DNA from: Hymenopellis radicata
Lineage: Eukaryota > Basidiomycota > Agaricomycetes > Agaricales > Physalacriaceae
Direction of reading: 5' to 3'
DNA: 64,000 bases
Assembly: GCA_015501595.1 (NCBI GenBank)
Contig: JADNRX010000221.1
Span: 28,036-92,035, forward strand
Within the stretch, counting starts at the first letter, position 1, and every line of letters starts with the position of its first letter. Made by a program: the position numbers and the translations under genes. A model generated the notes under the pieces. It ran no database searches, had not been told where the DNA came from, and saw only the letters and a program-made list of their open reading frames with translations. This document shows, piece after piece, positions 49,711 to 60,220 of the stretch.

Positions 49711-50615
49711 AATGTCCGCCACCTCGGTCGCAGAGCCGAAGCGCGTAGGAAAGTTCTTAGTATCGATGTAGTCGTTCGTGGCCGGGTGGTCCTTATCCCG
49801 TTTCGATAAGTTCCGGACCACCCTAGGCTTCGCCTGGTCCTCGTTCACCGACATCGGAGAACACTGAAAAGGACCCAGGATCGCCTCCACCTCCTCGCGT
49901 GTATACGGGCCCGACATCCGACCCGCCACCACCTCCTCGTCCAAGTAAGAATCAATAAAAGCTGTATGTTCAGGAGTCGTCGCGTAATTCGGGAAGATGA
50001 CAGTTTCAGTAAGAGGAGGGAAATCGCCCATAGGGAAGCCATTGCGTAGTTTGTGAACAAGATCGGGATGCGAAGAGGTGAGATTCGTTTCTGCAAGCAT
50101 GGATTCGAAAGCGTCTGCGTTGTAAGGGGTGACTATGCGATTGAGAATTTCTGGAGCAGCCGAGACGAAAGCAGGGAGAGGTTCAGGTGGGGCGGTTCCT
50201 GCACCTCCAAGCGAAGGCGTGATGATCGGCGCTTCCGCAGAAGGAGCAGACATGAAGGAGGGTGGAGGCGGAGGGGTGGGTACACTTCTTGATGGCTGCC
50301 GCGACGAGGTTCCAACCGATGCAGATGAAGTCGGCTCCTCCGGCTCGGGGACGCATTCCTTTATCGGCGAGGACTGCGAAAGTGGGCTTGCCATCCTCGA
50401 AGGAACTGTAGGTGCAGTTCTGGATCCTGTGTCCCTTTCTCGCGCAGATGAGGCAGGTCGACTCTCTCGCCGTGTTCGAGTTTTCCGCGCGAAATGAAGA
50501 ACTGGACCCCCGAAACCGAGAGCCCGAGGAACCAGAAGCAGCAGAGTCTAGGCGGCGACGCTCGGCAGCCTCCCTCTGGGCCTTCTCGCGAGCAGCCGCC
50601 TCTTTTTCCCGCTCC

Positions 50616-51036
50616 CTCTCCTCCAGTGTTGTCATAAGACCTTACGTCTTAAATGAACTTAAGTCTTAATAAGACTTAACATTAAGACCTTCAAAACAGC
50701 TAGCTTTCCTTGAAGCCCTTAAATAGGTCTTAATTAGATATGTCATCAGCATGAGTCATCAGCTCAACTACTTCTCACACACAAAAGGCTCAGTTCCTTG
50801 CAATACTGGAGACACTAACAAGTAATATCAGATGAAAACTGTTGTATCAAATTAATTCAGGCTAATTTTTCACAGTAAACATGAGGATGATAATGCTAAG
50901 AGGAGTTACATAATGATTACATCATGTCTTAATTAAGACCTTAATTATATAGTCTTAATAAGTCTTAAGTAAACATAAGGTCTTAAGAGCCGGAGGTGGT
51001 CTTATATAAGACCTTATTGACAACACTGCTCTCCTC
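50616..51036. mobile_element. hAT-type MITE, 405 bp, inside gag
   Basis: Element 50624-51028 with inverted ends CAGTGTTGTCA and an 8-bp target duplication CTCTCCTC (50616-50623 and 51029-51036). The CAGTG start and 8-bp duplication are hAT hallmarks. It is AT-rich with many TCTTAAGAC-type repeats and no coding sequence. Its ends differ from those of the 6950-bp hAT element here, so a different transposase must have moved it. Confidence 0.88.
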
Positions 51037-51076
51037 ATCTGCAATTTCGTCCTTGGCAGACCGGACCTCCTCCAAG

Positions 51077-51333
51077 TACTGTACCGTTTCGACCCCAAGT
51101 TCGCATAACGCGTAACGCGGGGTCGAGAACCTAACTTACAATAAAGCATAATGCATCACGGTCCTTATTTTCAGGGTCCGTAAGGCCTAAAAAGGAAATT
51201 TTCGCTCCCGCCTACGGCGGGAGCATCCAAATATGGTAATTTCGGGTGGTGTGCCTGGTTACGAACTTATTTCCTGTAAGTTCGCGGCATAACGCGTAAC
51301 GCCCCGCGAACTTATGGTCGAAACGGTACAGTA
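51077..51333. mobile_element. MITE, 257 bp, TACTGTA-ended (copy 2), inside gag
   Basis: Left end TACTGTACCGTTTCGACC; right end read inward TACTGTACCGTTTCGACC, a perfect 18-bp match, both followed by an AAGTTCGC-like segment. The interior contains a CGCATAACGCGTAACGC repeat on both sides. Possible TA target duplication. It lies 48 bp from the hAT-type MITE. Confidence 0.8.
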
Positions 51334-52264
51334 AAGCGGGCGCGAGAAGGCAAAAGGCTGGGTCCGGTACTGCTTCCGAAGCCTGATATCCGCGCGGAGG
51401 TAAGCCTTGAAATTCCTCTACACGTCCTCTTTCAGGATGAAGAAGTCGAAATGCTTGATCCAGCGCTCTGAAAAGGAAGCGTCACCCGTCTTTGCGATGA
51501 ATTCAAGGAAAAAATGGATCGCATCGCGCCACTCGGCTTCCCCGAGGTCCTCCTCCTTCCCAAACGCGTCCAACGAGACGTCCATCACGTATACGTTCTT
51601 CTCGTTGGCTCTCATGCCCAACTTCCTCTTCGTGATCGCGTCGCCCTCGGACCAGATAAACTTGCGATTCTTCGCCGTGAAGAGGTGGATAGGAACGTAC
51701 TGGCCATGTTTGGCCAGCATGAAGAGTTCCGGATGTACATCAGACGCGGCGCGAACCGCGCCTGGTTCTCTGTCCACTTCTCCCTCGGTAGAACGCAATT
51801 TTCATCTTCTTCGCGGCAGAAAGCGGCGACTCCGGCTCGTCTGGTGTCTGTCTCTTCGAAGAGCCCGTCAGAAAAGAAGTAAAAGACTTTAAAGTGCCAG
51901 GCGAGAAGTCCATAACACGCTTCATGACGGAGCCTGGAGAGAGCTGGCTGTCGGCTTCGCGAGCTTCGGGACTCGGCGGGCGCGACGGATTCCCGTGCAC
52001 GTTCTCCGTGGACAACAGAGATTCGAGAGAGGAAAGAGGATCAGGCTCAGCTTGAGTGTCCTGCGACGTCGACGGCTCCGAACGAGCAGCCCGCCGCGAC
52101 AAGTGCTTATCCCACTTCTCCATGTTCCTGCCCAGAGCGAAAGCGTTCGCAGCCCTCTTCTTGAGCAACGAGAGCGACATCCATCCCGGCGTGTTCGTCC
52201 TCGTCTTACCCGGCCTGAGCTTCGGGTGTGTCGACGTGCGGCCTTGAGGTAAAATTCCGGTCAT

Positions 52265-52962
52265 TTTGATGGTTGATAATGAGAACGATATGCGTGTCGT
52301 AACGCGTGTCTTGACTGATGAGTGCGAAAAGTATGTCGACCGACGAGGCTGGTAGAGCGAGGATGGGAGTTTGGGGAAGAAAGAGAGAAGCTGTCACAAC
52401 GCGATGGGGTAGGACGAATCTGGCATTACTATATACGGACATGTATGCTACCCAAAGAGGGACAAGTTCTTTCCTTAGCTTGGCCCTGCGCTCGTTTTGC
52501 AGGAGCTCGTTCCTCGCTCCTGAACGAGCGGTCCAGGTAGCTTGGGAGATTAAACAGAATCTCCGGAAGCTCGGGCCGCGCTTGCCCATCATCCGTTTGA
52601 TCAACCCGCTTTTGGCTTCCGACCGCCATCAGCCTCCACGCTAAATTCAAAAGTATCTGTCGGCATAGAGAGTAATCCACGGAGCTAGATATTCTGCAAC
52701 TAGTTTCGAACGGGTCCTTACTGAGGCGAGTAAAGAGCGTTCGCGCCCCCGACTCTTCTCGATCGTTCTCAAGTACTCTGTATGTCTTTCCGAATTCACC
52801 TTATATCTGAACTTGAAAGCATCCAGGCGACGAGTCTTGCTATTTCTATTTCCCTCAGATTACCGGCACTCAATACCCCACATAGTTTGGTAAGGTTCAA
52901 AGGTACCCATTTAAATAATGCCAGCTAGTAATCCACACCTTCAAAGGCTACCTTCTGGTCTA
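52265..52962. other. Stretch between the DIRS-like element and an F-box fragment
   Basis: Probably includes the upstream terminal region of the DIRS-like element and the F-box promoter. No gene is supported. Confidence 0.35.
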
Positions 52963-53064
52963 ATGAACGGGCCTGTTTTGCCCCCAGAGCTCGTGGAGTT
53001 GATCGTACAACATCTCTGGGATCATCATACACTCCAAAGCTGCGCGCTCACATCTGGAAAGGCC
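52963..53064 (+). pseudogene. F-box-like gene start, truncated by a Plavaka transposon
   Basis: ATG at 52963 begins the family N-terminus (NGPVLPPELVELIVQHL, then LQSCALTSGK), closest in wording to the copy at 1-165. The match stops at about 53058, exactly where the Plavaka terminal repeat starts; the frame then runs through transposon sequence to TAA at 53089-53091. The rest of the gene, if present, lies beyond the right edge of the window. Confidence 0.75.
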
Positions 53065-53224
53065 TATATGCGTTTAGACGACTTAGGATAACTTAAAGCT
53101 CTTAAAGGCCGCAAAAGCCAGAAGGCTACAAAGTTACTTTCGGAGAAGGTTATCAGAGACACATACTCTAAGTCACTTCAAGACATCTCAACTCACTCTC
53201 AAAGCCATCAAAAAGCTCTCTCAA

Positions 53225-53694
53225 GTTAGCATAAAGCATACGTCTCTGATAACCTTCTCCAAAGTTGATTTACAGATGCTTTTATATCGCCTTCCAACTG
53301 CCTTCTAATCATCTTACAGTTAGCATAAAGCATACGTCTCTGATAACCTTCTCCAAAGTTGATTAACAGGTGCTCTTGTATTGCCTTCCGACTGCCTTCC
53401 AACCGTCTTACAGTTAGCATAAAGCATACGTCTCCGATAACCTTCTCCAAAGTTGATTAACAGGTGCTCTTGTATTGCCTTCCGACTGCCTTCCAACCGT
53501 CTTACAGTTAGCATAAAGCATACGTCTCCGATAACCTTCTCCAAAGTTGATTAACAGGTGCTCTTGTATTGCCTTCCGACTGCTTTACAACTGTCTTACA
53601 GTTAGCATAAAGCATACGTCTCCGATAACCTTCTCCAAAGTTGATTTACAGGTGCTTTTGTATCGCCTTCTAACTGCCTTCCGACCACCTTCTG
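53225..53694. repeat. 94-bp tandem array, five units
   Basis: Units start at 53225, 53319, 53413, 53507 and 53601, each beginning GTTAGCATAAAGCATACGTC and containing GATAACCTTCTCCAAAGTTG. The spacing is exactly 94 bp throughout. An inverted piece of the same unit (GAGAAGGTTATCAGAGAC) lies at about 53144. It is in the left subterminal zone, so it may bind transposase. Confidence 0.85.
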
Positions 53695-53925
53695 ACCGTC
53701 TTCCAACGGCCTTCTCACCGTCTTCCCACTGCCTTCTCAGTGTCTTCCAACCATCTTCTCACCGTCTTCTGATCACCTTCTCACCGTCTTCTGACTGCCT
53801 TCTCTCTGTCTTCCAACCATCTTCTGAGTCTCTGCCGACTGCCTTGCCACTGTCTTCCAACTGCCTTGCTACTGTCTTCTGACCACCTTCTCACCATCTT
53901 CCAATCATCCTCTAACAGCCTTTCA
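53660..53925. repeat. Short degenerate repeats (ACCGTCTTC type)
   Basis: About 265 bp of roughly 11-bp imperfect units, such as ACCGTCTTCC, ACTGCCTTCT and ACCATCTTCT, directly following the 94-bp array and derived from the end of its unit. The plus frame stays open through it without being a gene. Confidence 0.7.
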
Positions 53926-54197
53926 GTCAGCTTTATAGCAGCTTTCGATAGACTTAGAAGGATCTCAAAGACAACTTAAGACAGACCTTAAGCATTACAA
54001 AAAAAATAAATAATAAAATCAAAACCACTTATAATCATCCCAAATGAGAAAGACACAAAAGATTGAATTGCACGGGACTACTTAGAACTATCTAAGATGC
54101 TTGAAAAAGCAATTAATGATGATGATAGTGCTAAAGGTAATGGACTAGTAGTATGCAACATGAAAACAGACAGAGAAGGTGGCACAAGCCAAAGGAA

Positions 54198-55907
54198 CTA
54201 CTTCGAAACAGACTGCTCAAGGGCAGCAAAGTCTAGAGAACCAATGACATCAGAGACCACATTCTCGAGAAGGAAGGTTTTGTTGGTGTGAATGCTAGGA
54301 CACCCCAAAAATGTCAGAAAGCAAACTCAAAGTAAAGAAGAACTCACAGCATATGCTTGAAGAGCTCAGACTGTAAGTTGGCCATGTAAAGGGGTGCCTG
54401 TTGCTGGACATGTTCAACACCTGCGAGATGATGCAGGTACCGAACCGCAGCATCCTCCTTGAAGTCAGCCGTACGGTGTGTCCCATCCCTCCATTCGTTG
54501 ATACAGTGCTCTATCTAATCATTACATCAGAGTCCAGACCTTCATCTCAAAGAGGAAACTCACCGCCGTCATGGTTAAGGCCATAAAGACCAGAGGAACC
54601 TTCTGGACCTCGATCAGGAACCTAAAGGTCTCCGAGTTGGCCTTTCCCTTGCCCTCCATGAACAGGGTCCGGGGAATGGCCTCGAAGAAAGCAGCACCAA
54701 AGGGTTGGGCCCGATCAAAGGTCTGTGTCTGCACGAAGCATCAGTAGGGGAGAAAACAACACCAGAAGAACTCACAAGAATGTTGAAGCCACCGAATTTC
54801 CAAGCCTCATTCTTGACCATCCACGTTACCACATCGACGATCTGGGCGGGCTTCATGGTGCCGGGGAGGCCCAACGAACTGAGCTCCTTGCGGCCCGTGG
54901 CAATGAGCGTGTGGATGAACCCACCCCGAGCATACATGATCTGAACCTACGATCAGCAATAGACAGAGACTTCTGCGAGAAACTCACCCAAGTGGTGAGG
55001 CGCTGCCACTTCTCGGGCATGCGCTTGAGACGATTGTACGTCTCCAGAAAGTCGGTCTCGGCGGCCCGCTCCTCGGCAACGCGCTGCATGATCCCCTCGA
55101 CATGAGGAACACGGTTGAGGGTGCCCGGGTACGGGTTGCTCATGGCCGTCACCAAGACCAGTTCCTTCTTGACTGCCGTGCCGAAACGCACTGACGCAGG
55201 GGAAATCTGCGCCCTGGTAACCTTGGCGCTTTTGGCCGGCGCCAAGCCGTCAGAACCCGCACCGTCGTCAGCAGCACCGCGACCACACTTCCTCGTGCGC
55301 TTGACGGGAGTGGCAAAGGGATCGTCCTCAGCCACGACCTAAGGGATTTGCCATAGTGAGCTCAATGAACAGAAAATCTGCGAGAACTTAACACGTACAA
55401 TGTCGTCGGACGAGGCGTCGTAGTCGATCGGGTCGCTCGACGCGATTGGGAGCTCATCGCCGTCGTCGAAGTCAGAAGGGGGCAGGTCATCATGCTCCCC
55501 TTCCTCGTTGTCATTGTCGTCGTCCTGGACGGACATAATAGGAGCTGCAAACATCAGTAAACGAAGATCTATCCAGACAATGACGAACCAACATGTCCGG
55601 CCTCCAGCGTGGCCTCGTCCGGGTCGTCCGCCTGCTCCGCGCTGCGAATGTCGTCGTTGCGCGCCAAGATGGCACGATGTTCGGCCTCTTTCGCTGAAAC
55701 AGAGCTCATCAGTATACCGCGGCAGTGCATACGCTAAAACTGACCCAATGCGCGCTTGCGATGATCCGAGCGCTGCTTGTTGCGGGCAACGAGGGCGGCG
55801 CGGGCGGTGGCGGTGACGTGCTCACGCGTGGGGCCAGTGGCAGACGAGGCGCGCGACGTGCGCGAGGCAACACCGCTGGTCTTGACTGTGCGCGCGACAA
55901 CAGGCAT
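54198..55907 (-). CDS. DUF6532-like protein, 8 exons, 452 aa
   Basis: Exons: 55907-55745, 55693-55589, 55544-55399, 55338-54988, 54940-54776, 54728-54564, 54514-54348, 54294-54198; 1359 nt with consistent phases. The N-terminus is basic and Ala/Arg-rich (SRTSRASSATGPT), then acidic (DDDNDNEEGEHDD), then a basic KRTRKCGR stretch. The C-terminal half (about residues 225-450) resembles the DUF6532 domain: FGAAFFEAIPRTLFMEGKG, a hydrophobic PLVFMALTMTA helix, then INEWRDGTHRTADFKED and YLHHLAGVE. DUF6532 proteins are numerous in Agaricomycetes and of unknown function. Here the gene lies inside a transposon, downstream of and parallel to the companion gene. Confidence 0.65.
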
Positions 55908-56290
55908 GAGGACTATGACAATAACTAAGGAAAAGAGACAGGATGAGTGCAGAAATGAACGGAAGAGATGGGTGGAGAGAGAACAGAAATAAGCTCATGT
56001 TATATACCATTTTGGGTCAGGGTTGGAGCCAAGTCCCACGCACGGGCCAACGCGCACGGACCACTTGCCTTTCTCGAACCGATCACACACCAATTCGGAT
56101 AGCCAAAATATACATTTTATTTTTTGCGGCGGGGGCGAGCTAGAGAATGCGATATATCACTGCTAAAGTAGTCAGTAAGAGCGAAAAAAATGAATAACTG
56201 AGCACTTACAATCCCAAATGTAAAGTACAACTAAAACTGCTGAAGTTCTTAGCTGAGGGAAGCGAGAACGGTTGCCACATTAACTTACAG

Positions 56291-58584
56291 TCACGTAAAC
56301 CGACGACGAGGCATGATGGGAGCACGGTTGAACACTGTCGCGAAGCAGTCAACATACCAAAGGGCAATGAGATACTCCGTGTGGTCCATATCGAGCCCCG
56401 ATAGGAGCCGACCTTCGTTGAGGACCTTATCCAACCTATTGCCAGCCTCGCGAGTATCCCTCGGCATGGATTTAATCGACAGCGACCAGCCCTTCATGAT
56501 GAAGAAGAGTCCGCGAACAGCTAGATGTCGCTCATGTAGGTCGCTCGATGCAAAGCCGATGTTGTGTTCCTGGACTTCGTTGGGAACAATTGACCCGCCA
56601 CAATACGCTAAGGCCGTCGAAAGAATTGCCGCCTCTCGATCTAAGCGCGTCGTGGCATCAAATTCCTCCCAGTCATCGCGTTCACCGAGTTCCTCCTCGT
56701 CGACGTTCAACGCCCGTTCCATCTTGAGAGTATACAGGATCGAGTCGAGGGACACAACCTCCCAGCGGAAATTGATCTCGGCGAGTTCCCACAAGATTGG
56801 CCGCACAACCACGGGGGCAAGAGGATAGTCGGGCTTGAAGAGTTTGACACGTCGGTTGTGCCACTTGACCGGTTGGGTCTTCCAGTTGAACATGTCCAAA
56901 CCGCCCTATTCCGCAGTCAGCCTTGAAGTAAGCGAGAAAAGAAAGAAAAACATACTTCCTTCATTCCTGCTTGCAGACATTTATTAACGAGCGCCTGCAT
57001 GTCTTCACGATTCTGCGCAGCCTTGGTGCCGGGGGTCGTACTCGTATGGGTATCCAATGTCAGCAGCGATCGCCACTGTTTGGGTATCAAAACATCGAAC
57101 TGATGACTTGTAACGCGATACAGCAGGATGTTCCACAGCTTGCACAATGAACGGAGCTGCCCCGCCACTGTTTCCTCGTCGCGCGGACTGACGATGGCAT
57201 TAGGATCGGGCAGGCAGTATCCAGTATGAGCGCCCCTCCAAGGCTCGCGACTTTGATGAACGATCTGCTTCCTGCCGACCTGCTTCATCGCAGCCGCCCA
57301 GGTTGGAATGGCGGGGGGGAGCAATTGAGAAGCGACATCAACAAACTTATCGCGGTGGGGCTGGGACTGTTTTTGGGGTGAATTTTTACTCGGTTTTGGA
57401 GGTAGCTGTGGAGAGCGTCCGGAAGTCGGGGCGTCTGAAAAACATGAATGAGCAAAGGAAAGAAATACCGTTAAGTAAGAAGAACTGACATGGTGAAGAG
57501 CGGCGCTGCTTATCAGTTCTGTGAACACCGACATTTTGAGATGACGAGGATGAGGAGGCGGTGGCCGGGCTCGATGGAGATGTAGCGGCGTGTGCAGGTA
57601 ATGGGCGTGCCAGGACAGATGACGCATACGAGGACATTTGGGAGTCGATGAAGTCATGCATAGCGCGGTAACGGTCAAGATTACAGGCGTCACCTCGGAA
57701 GATGGTACGATGGGCTGGCTGAGCATCGTCCCACTCAGTGGCCGTAATCCAACGAGGGCGCGGAGGCGGGACAGTTGCATCTAGCCACACAGTGGATGCT
57801 ACGCCCGCCTTGCGATTGAGAGGTCGAATCAGCCAAAAAGGGATCCGACACTGAAACACATGATTAGACAATACAATACAATCCAAAAAGTAGAAAGACT
57901 TACACGGTGCAGATTTTCCGCCACAGTCAGGTCAAGTGTCAAGGCCCCAACAACACATAAGGCCTCAGCACGGTCCTGCGTCGGCGTTGAATCATAGTAG
58001 TTGTGGCGGACGGAAGTCAACCAGGTCATGCGAGCTCGGAGCTCCAAAGCGATGCGACAAGTGTGGCGAAAGGTGGATACAGCTTCAACGAATGAGGCGA
58101 CGAGATCAAGGCGTTTCATAAAATAACGGAGGCGGTTCCCCAACGTTGTCAAGACCCGATCCGTTGCTAACCGCTTGTTTTCCGACTTGGAGAGCTCGTC
58201 GCGGACACTGCGGAGGAGTTTGTGTGCAGCGTCAAATAGGCGCTCGCGCCAGCACTTCCTGATCTGCCCGACGTTCTGCGCGGTGGATTCGCTGTCGGTT
58301 TCAAAGTCATCGGGGAGCTCGGGGGTATACCAGAAGACCCAATATTCATCTGTGGTAGGGTCAAGGACGGGCTGGGTGATGCAACATAGGTGGGGGACAC
58401 GGGGGTTGAAGAATTGGGGATGGAGGAGGGGGTCGTCCTGGCCAAAGTAACAGTTGTTCCGCAGACGAACGTCCCGAGGGCCCAAGAGGAGATCATCGGG
58501 GATGTAGGTGGCGTTCGGGGTGGTTACGAAAACGTCTTCTTGGGCGAATACGCGGGCCAATTCGCCTTCGAACGAGTTTGGCAT
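56291..58584 (-). CDS. Transposon companion protein of unknown function (Plavaka copy)
   Basis: Four exons: 58584-57904, 57850-57490, 57434-56956, 56905-56291; 2136 nt, 711 aa, no stop. The start chosen is the ATG before PNSFEGELARVF; an in-frame ATG at 58677 is possible. No named domain was recognised. Homologous to the hAT-borne gene at 32309-34465 over its whole length, with CYFGQDDPLLHPQFF, NRLRYFMKRLDLVASFVEAV, a low-complexity Ser/Pro centre, LWELAEINFRWEVVSLD and a C-terminal LWYVDCFATVFNR. This copy is undamaged. It is head to head with the Plavaka transposase across 1.6 kb, mirroring the hAT arrangement. Confidence 0.8.
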
Positions 58585-58614
58585 GATTCTAATGCTATCA
58601 GTGGCAAAAGTAGT

Positions 58615-59045
58615 CATTAGTTCGTTAGATAGTAGAATGGGGACGACGTACCGGATAATAAACAAATTGATAAGCACAACGACGGGGAAGGTGCTGCCTG
58701 GAGGTCGTGGTCATTAGTTCATCAGAGAGCAAACAGGGGATAACCTACCGAGCGCAAACGTCAACGAAAATCCTCGGGCTATCTACATGAAGTAATCTTT
58801 AGTTCGTCGGATAAGAAATGCAGGAGAACATACTGAGTGGGTACGCCGATGAGTAAGCCCAACGACGGGGAAGGTGCTGCCTGAAGCTCGTAGTCATTAG
58901 TTCATCGGAGAGCAAAGCGGGAATAACCTACCAAGCGCAAACGTCAACGAGTATCCTCGGGCTATCTACGAAGTAGTCTTTAGTTCGTCGGATAAGAAAT
59001 CCAGGAGAACATACCGAGTGCGTACGCCGATGACCTTCACGAGCG
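58615..59045. repeat. 183-bp tandem duplication upstream of the companion gene
   Basis: GACGGGGAAGGTGCTGCCTG occurs at 58681 and again at 58864, and the sequence between (ATTAGTTCATC, ACCTACC, GCGCAAACGTCAACGA, TTAGTTCGTCGGATAAGAAA) is repeated with few changes; a partial third copy lies at 58615-58680. It covers the likely 5' leader of the companion gene. Confidence 0.75.
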
Positions 59046-60220
59046 CAACGACAACGAAAATACTCTGAAATCCTTGGCAGTGGAGGCGTTTGACACAAAG
59101 TCGAAACACTATGTGTACTAGACGCAAAGTCTTAGCACAGAAGACAGAAACAACAGATGCAAGGTCGTGTTGTTCGGAGGAGCGGGGCGGGGCACAGAGA
59201 GGGAGACAGTGTGGGAATGGGGGTAATAGCAGGTCGTGGGAGATGGTATCTAAATGAGCGATCCGATCGTGTTTGAAGCGGAGCCTGAAGCGGAGTTTGA
59301 ATTGCGCACAGGCCACATTCCAAATCTAGCCCAAGTCCCTCCCACGCCTTGCTCTTGCCATCATGGCCGCCCCCTCGCGCGCATGTTCCGCTCAGACTTG
59401 TTCTAGCGGTTCAGGACCCACTCAGACTTGTTCTAGTGGTGATCAATTGCGATGGTTGGGCGGTCATGCTTGGTAGGCGCCGGGCGTCACACCACTTAGA
59501 TTCGTTCTAGTGGCGCCAACTCGGGTGGGCTGCATTCTGGTGAGTGCTTCGTATTTGGTTCATTCAGTTATTTTCACGGCGGGGCGTCGGCCTCTGGACC
59601 GGATGTTTCCTATTGCTTTTGTCCTCGTGTCTCTACATCTATTAAGTTCGCTGACTTACATTCACAGGCACCGTGTCCGCATGTGTCCGTACCTCGTCCC
59701 GCATTTGCAAACGGTGAGTGGTTGCGGTCGTTCAATCATTGCTCCTTGCGTCGTGTGCCCTCGTGTTCCGCTGTTTATCCGATATGTTTTCCATAAGTAC
59801 CATCTGGATTCGTATTCAGCCCTTTCCATCCTTCCCTTTCCGTCCCTCCCTTTCTTATCGCTGAACCACACCTACAGCAATCGAATCGTCCCCCCAATCG
59901 TCGAGAATCTCCCGGATTCCTTGTTTCTTCTCCTCATCTACGTACGTGCTCACGTCTTTCTCTTCATCGCGCTCTAACAATCGCCCAGATTATCCAGGAG
60001 CCATCATTTCCTCCCAATCGTCGAGGATCTAAATAGAATCGCAGTTCCCCATAATTATCGGTATGTTGATCTCACTGTTTGGAGTTTACCGACGTCAACG
60101 ACTTCTCACAGCATTGTCTTTCATCGTCTGGTTTGCCCAACGAATTCCCTCCATCTCGTTTGGTTAGCCCAACGATACCGTGATAACTACTAGTTCATTC
60201 CCGCTCTTCGCTCGTCCCCG
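59046..60220. promoter_or_regulatory. Central divergent promoter region of the Plavaka element
   Basis: Lies between two genes pointing away from each other. It contains three copies of a motif around CTCAGACTTGTTCTAG[C/T]GG (59391-59409, 59421-59439, and TTAGATTCGTTCTAGTGG near 59495). The frame at 59510-59977 has no recognisable content. A bidirectional promoter is inferred from layout. Confidence 0.45.

Larger units (their letters stand above)
46865..49900 (-). pseudogene. Reverse transcriptase / RNase H of the DIRS-like element
   Basis: The upstream part (to 49711) reads NRIVTPYNADAFESML, RNGFPMGDF and FGSATEVADI. It continues at 48058 with IATAPPGTQAMTLDIAKFHRT, a typical entry into the fingers/palm region; CCPFG and the catalytic VDDLAIFR follow. 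A TGA at 47380-47378 replaces what the context suggests was a tryptophan (DMK-stop-WEREL). Beyond it RNase H is clear: DIFVDASTEWGIGI, a conserved Glu in LETLAVELLL, VNSDNQGVIGAF and NLADPISRG, ending at 46865. The role is copying the element RNA and degrading the template. One nonsense codon makes it a pseudogene unless read through. Confidence 0.8.
45468..52264 (-). mobile_element. DIRS-like (tyrosine recombinase) retroelement, decayed
   Basis: Minus-strand order is gag-like region, reverse transcriptase, RNase H, tyrosine recombinase: the DIRS/Ngaro arrangement, which lacks an integrase. Frameshifts near 51800, 51418 and 50200, a stop at 47378 and two MITE insertions (50624-51028, 51077-51333) show it is dead. 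The reverse transcriptase is interrupted by a 1652-bp GT-AG-bounded segment. The outer limits are coding limits; the terminal repeats that would fix the true ends were not identified. Confidence 0.8.
50183..52264 (-). pseudogene. Gag-like protein of the DIRS-like element with zinc knuckles
   Basis: Starts at ATG 52264 (MTGILPQGRTSTHPKLRPGK). A 1-nt shift near 51800 separates KKMKIAFYRG from EGEVDREPGAV; the next frame continues through HPELFMLAKHGQYVPIHLF to 51418. After the MITEs, 51037-51076 and 50623 onward give LEEVRSAKDEIADEE and EREREKEAAAREKAQREAAE. Two zinc knuckles follow, CLICARKGHRIQNC (CX2CX4HX4C) and CSFCGSADHHAFAWRC, which in retroelements bind the RNA. Several frameshifts and two insertions mean it is dead. 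Confidence 0.7.

Noticed and set aside
53225..53694. CRISPR-like array
   Set aside because: Constant 94-bp units with no unique spacers, in a eukaryotic transposon end; it is an ordinary tandem array.
53547..53882. 111-codon frame rich in Pro/Ser/Leu
   Set aside because: It lies in the 94-bp array and its degenerate extension; the protein pattern merely mirrors the DNA repeat.
59510..59977. 155-codon plus frame before the Plavaka transposase
   Set aside because: Pyrimidine-rich promoter-like DNA giving a hydrophobic translation; no family resemblance and no link to the transposase exons.
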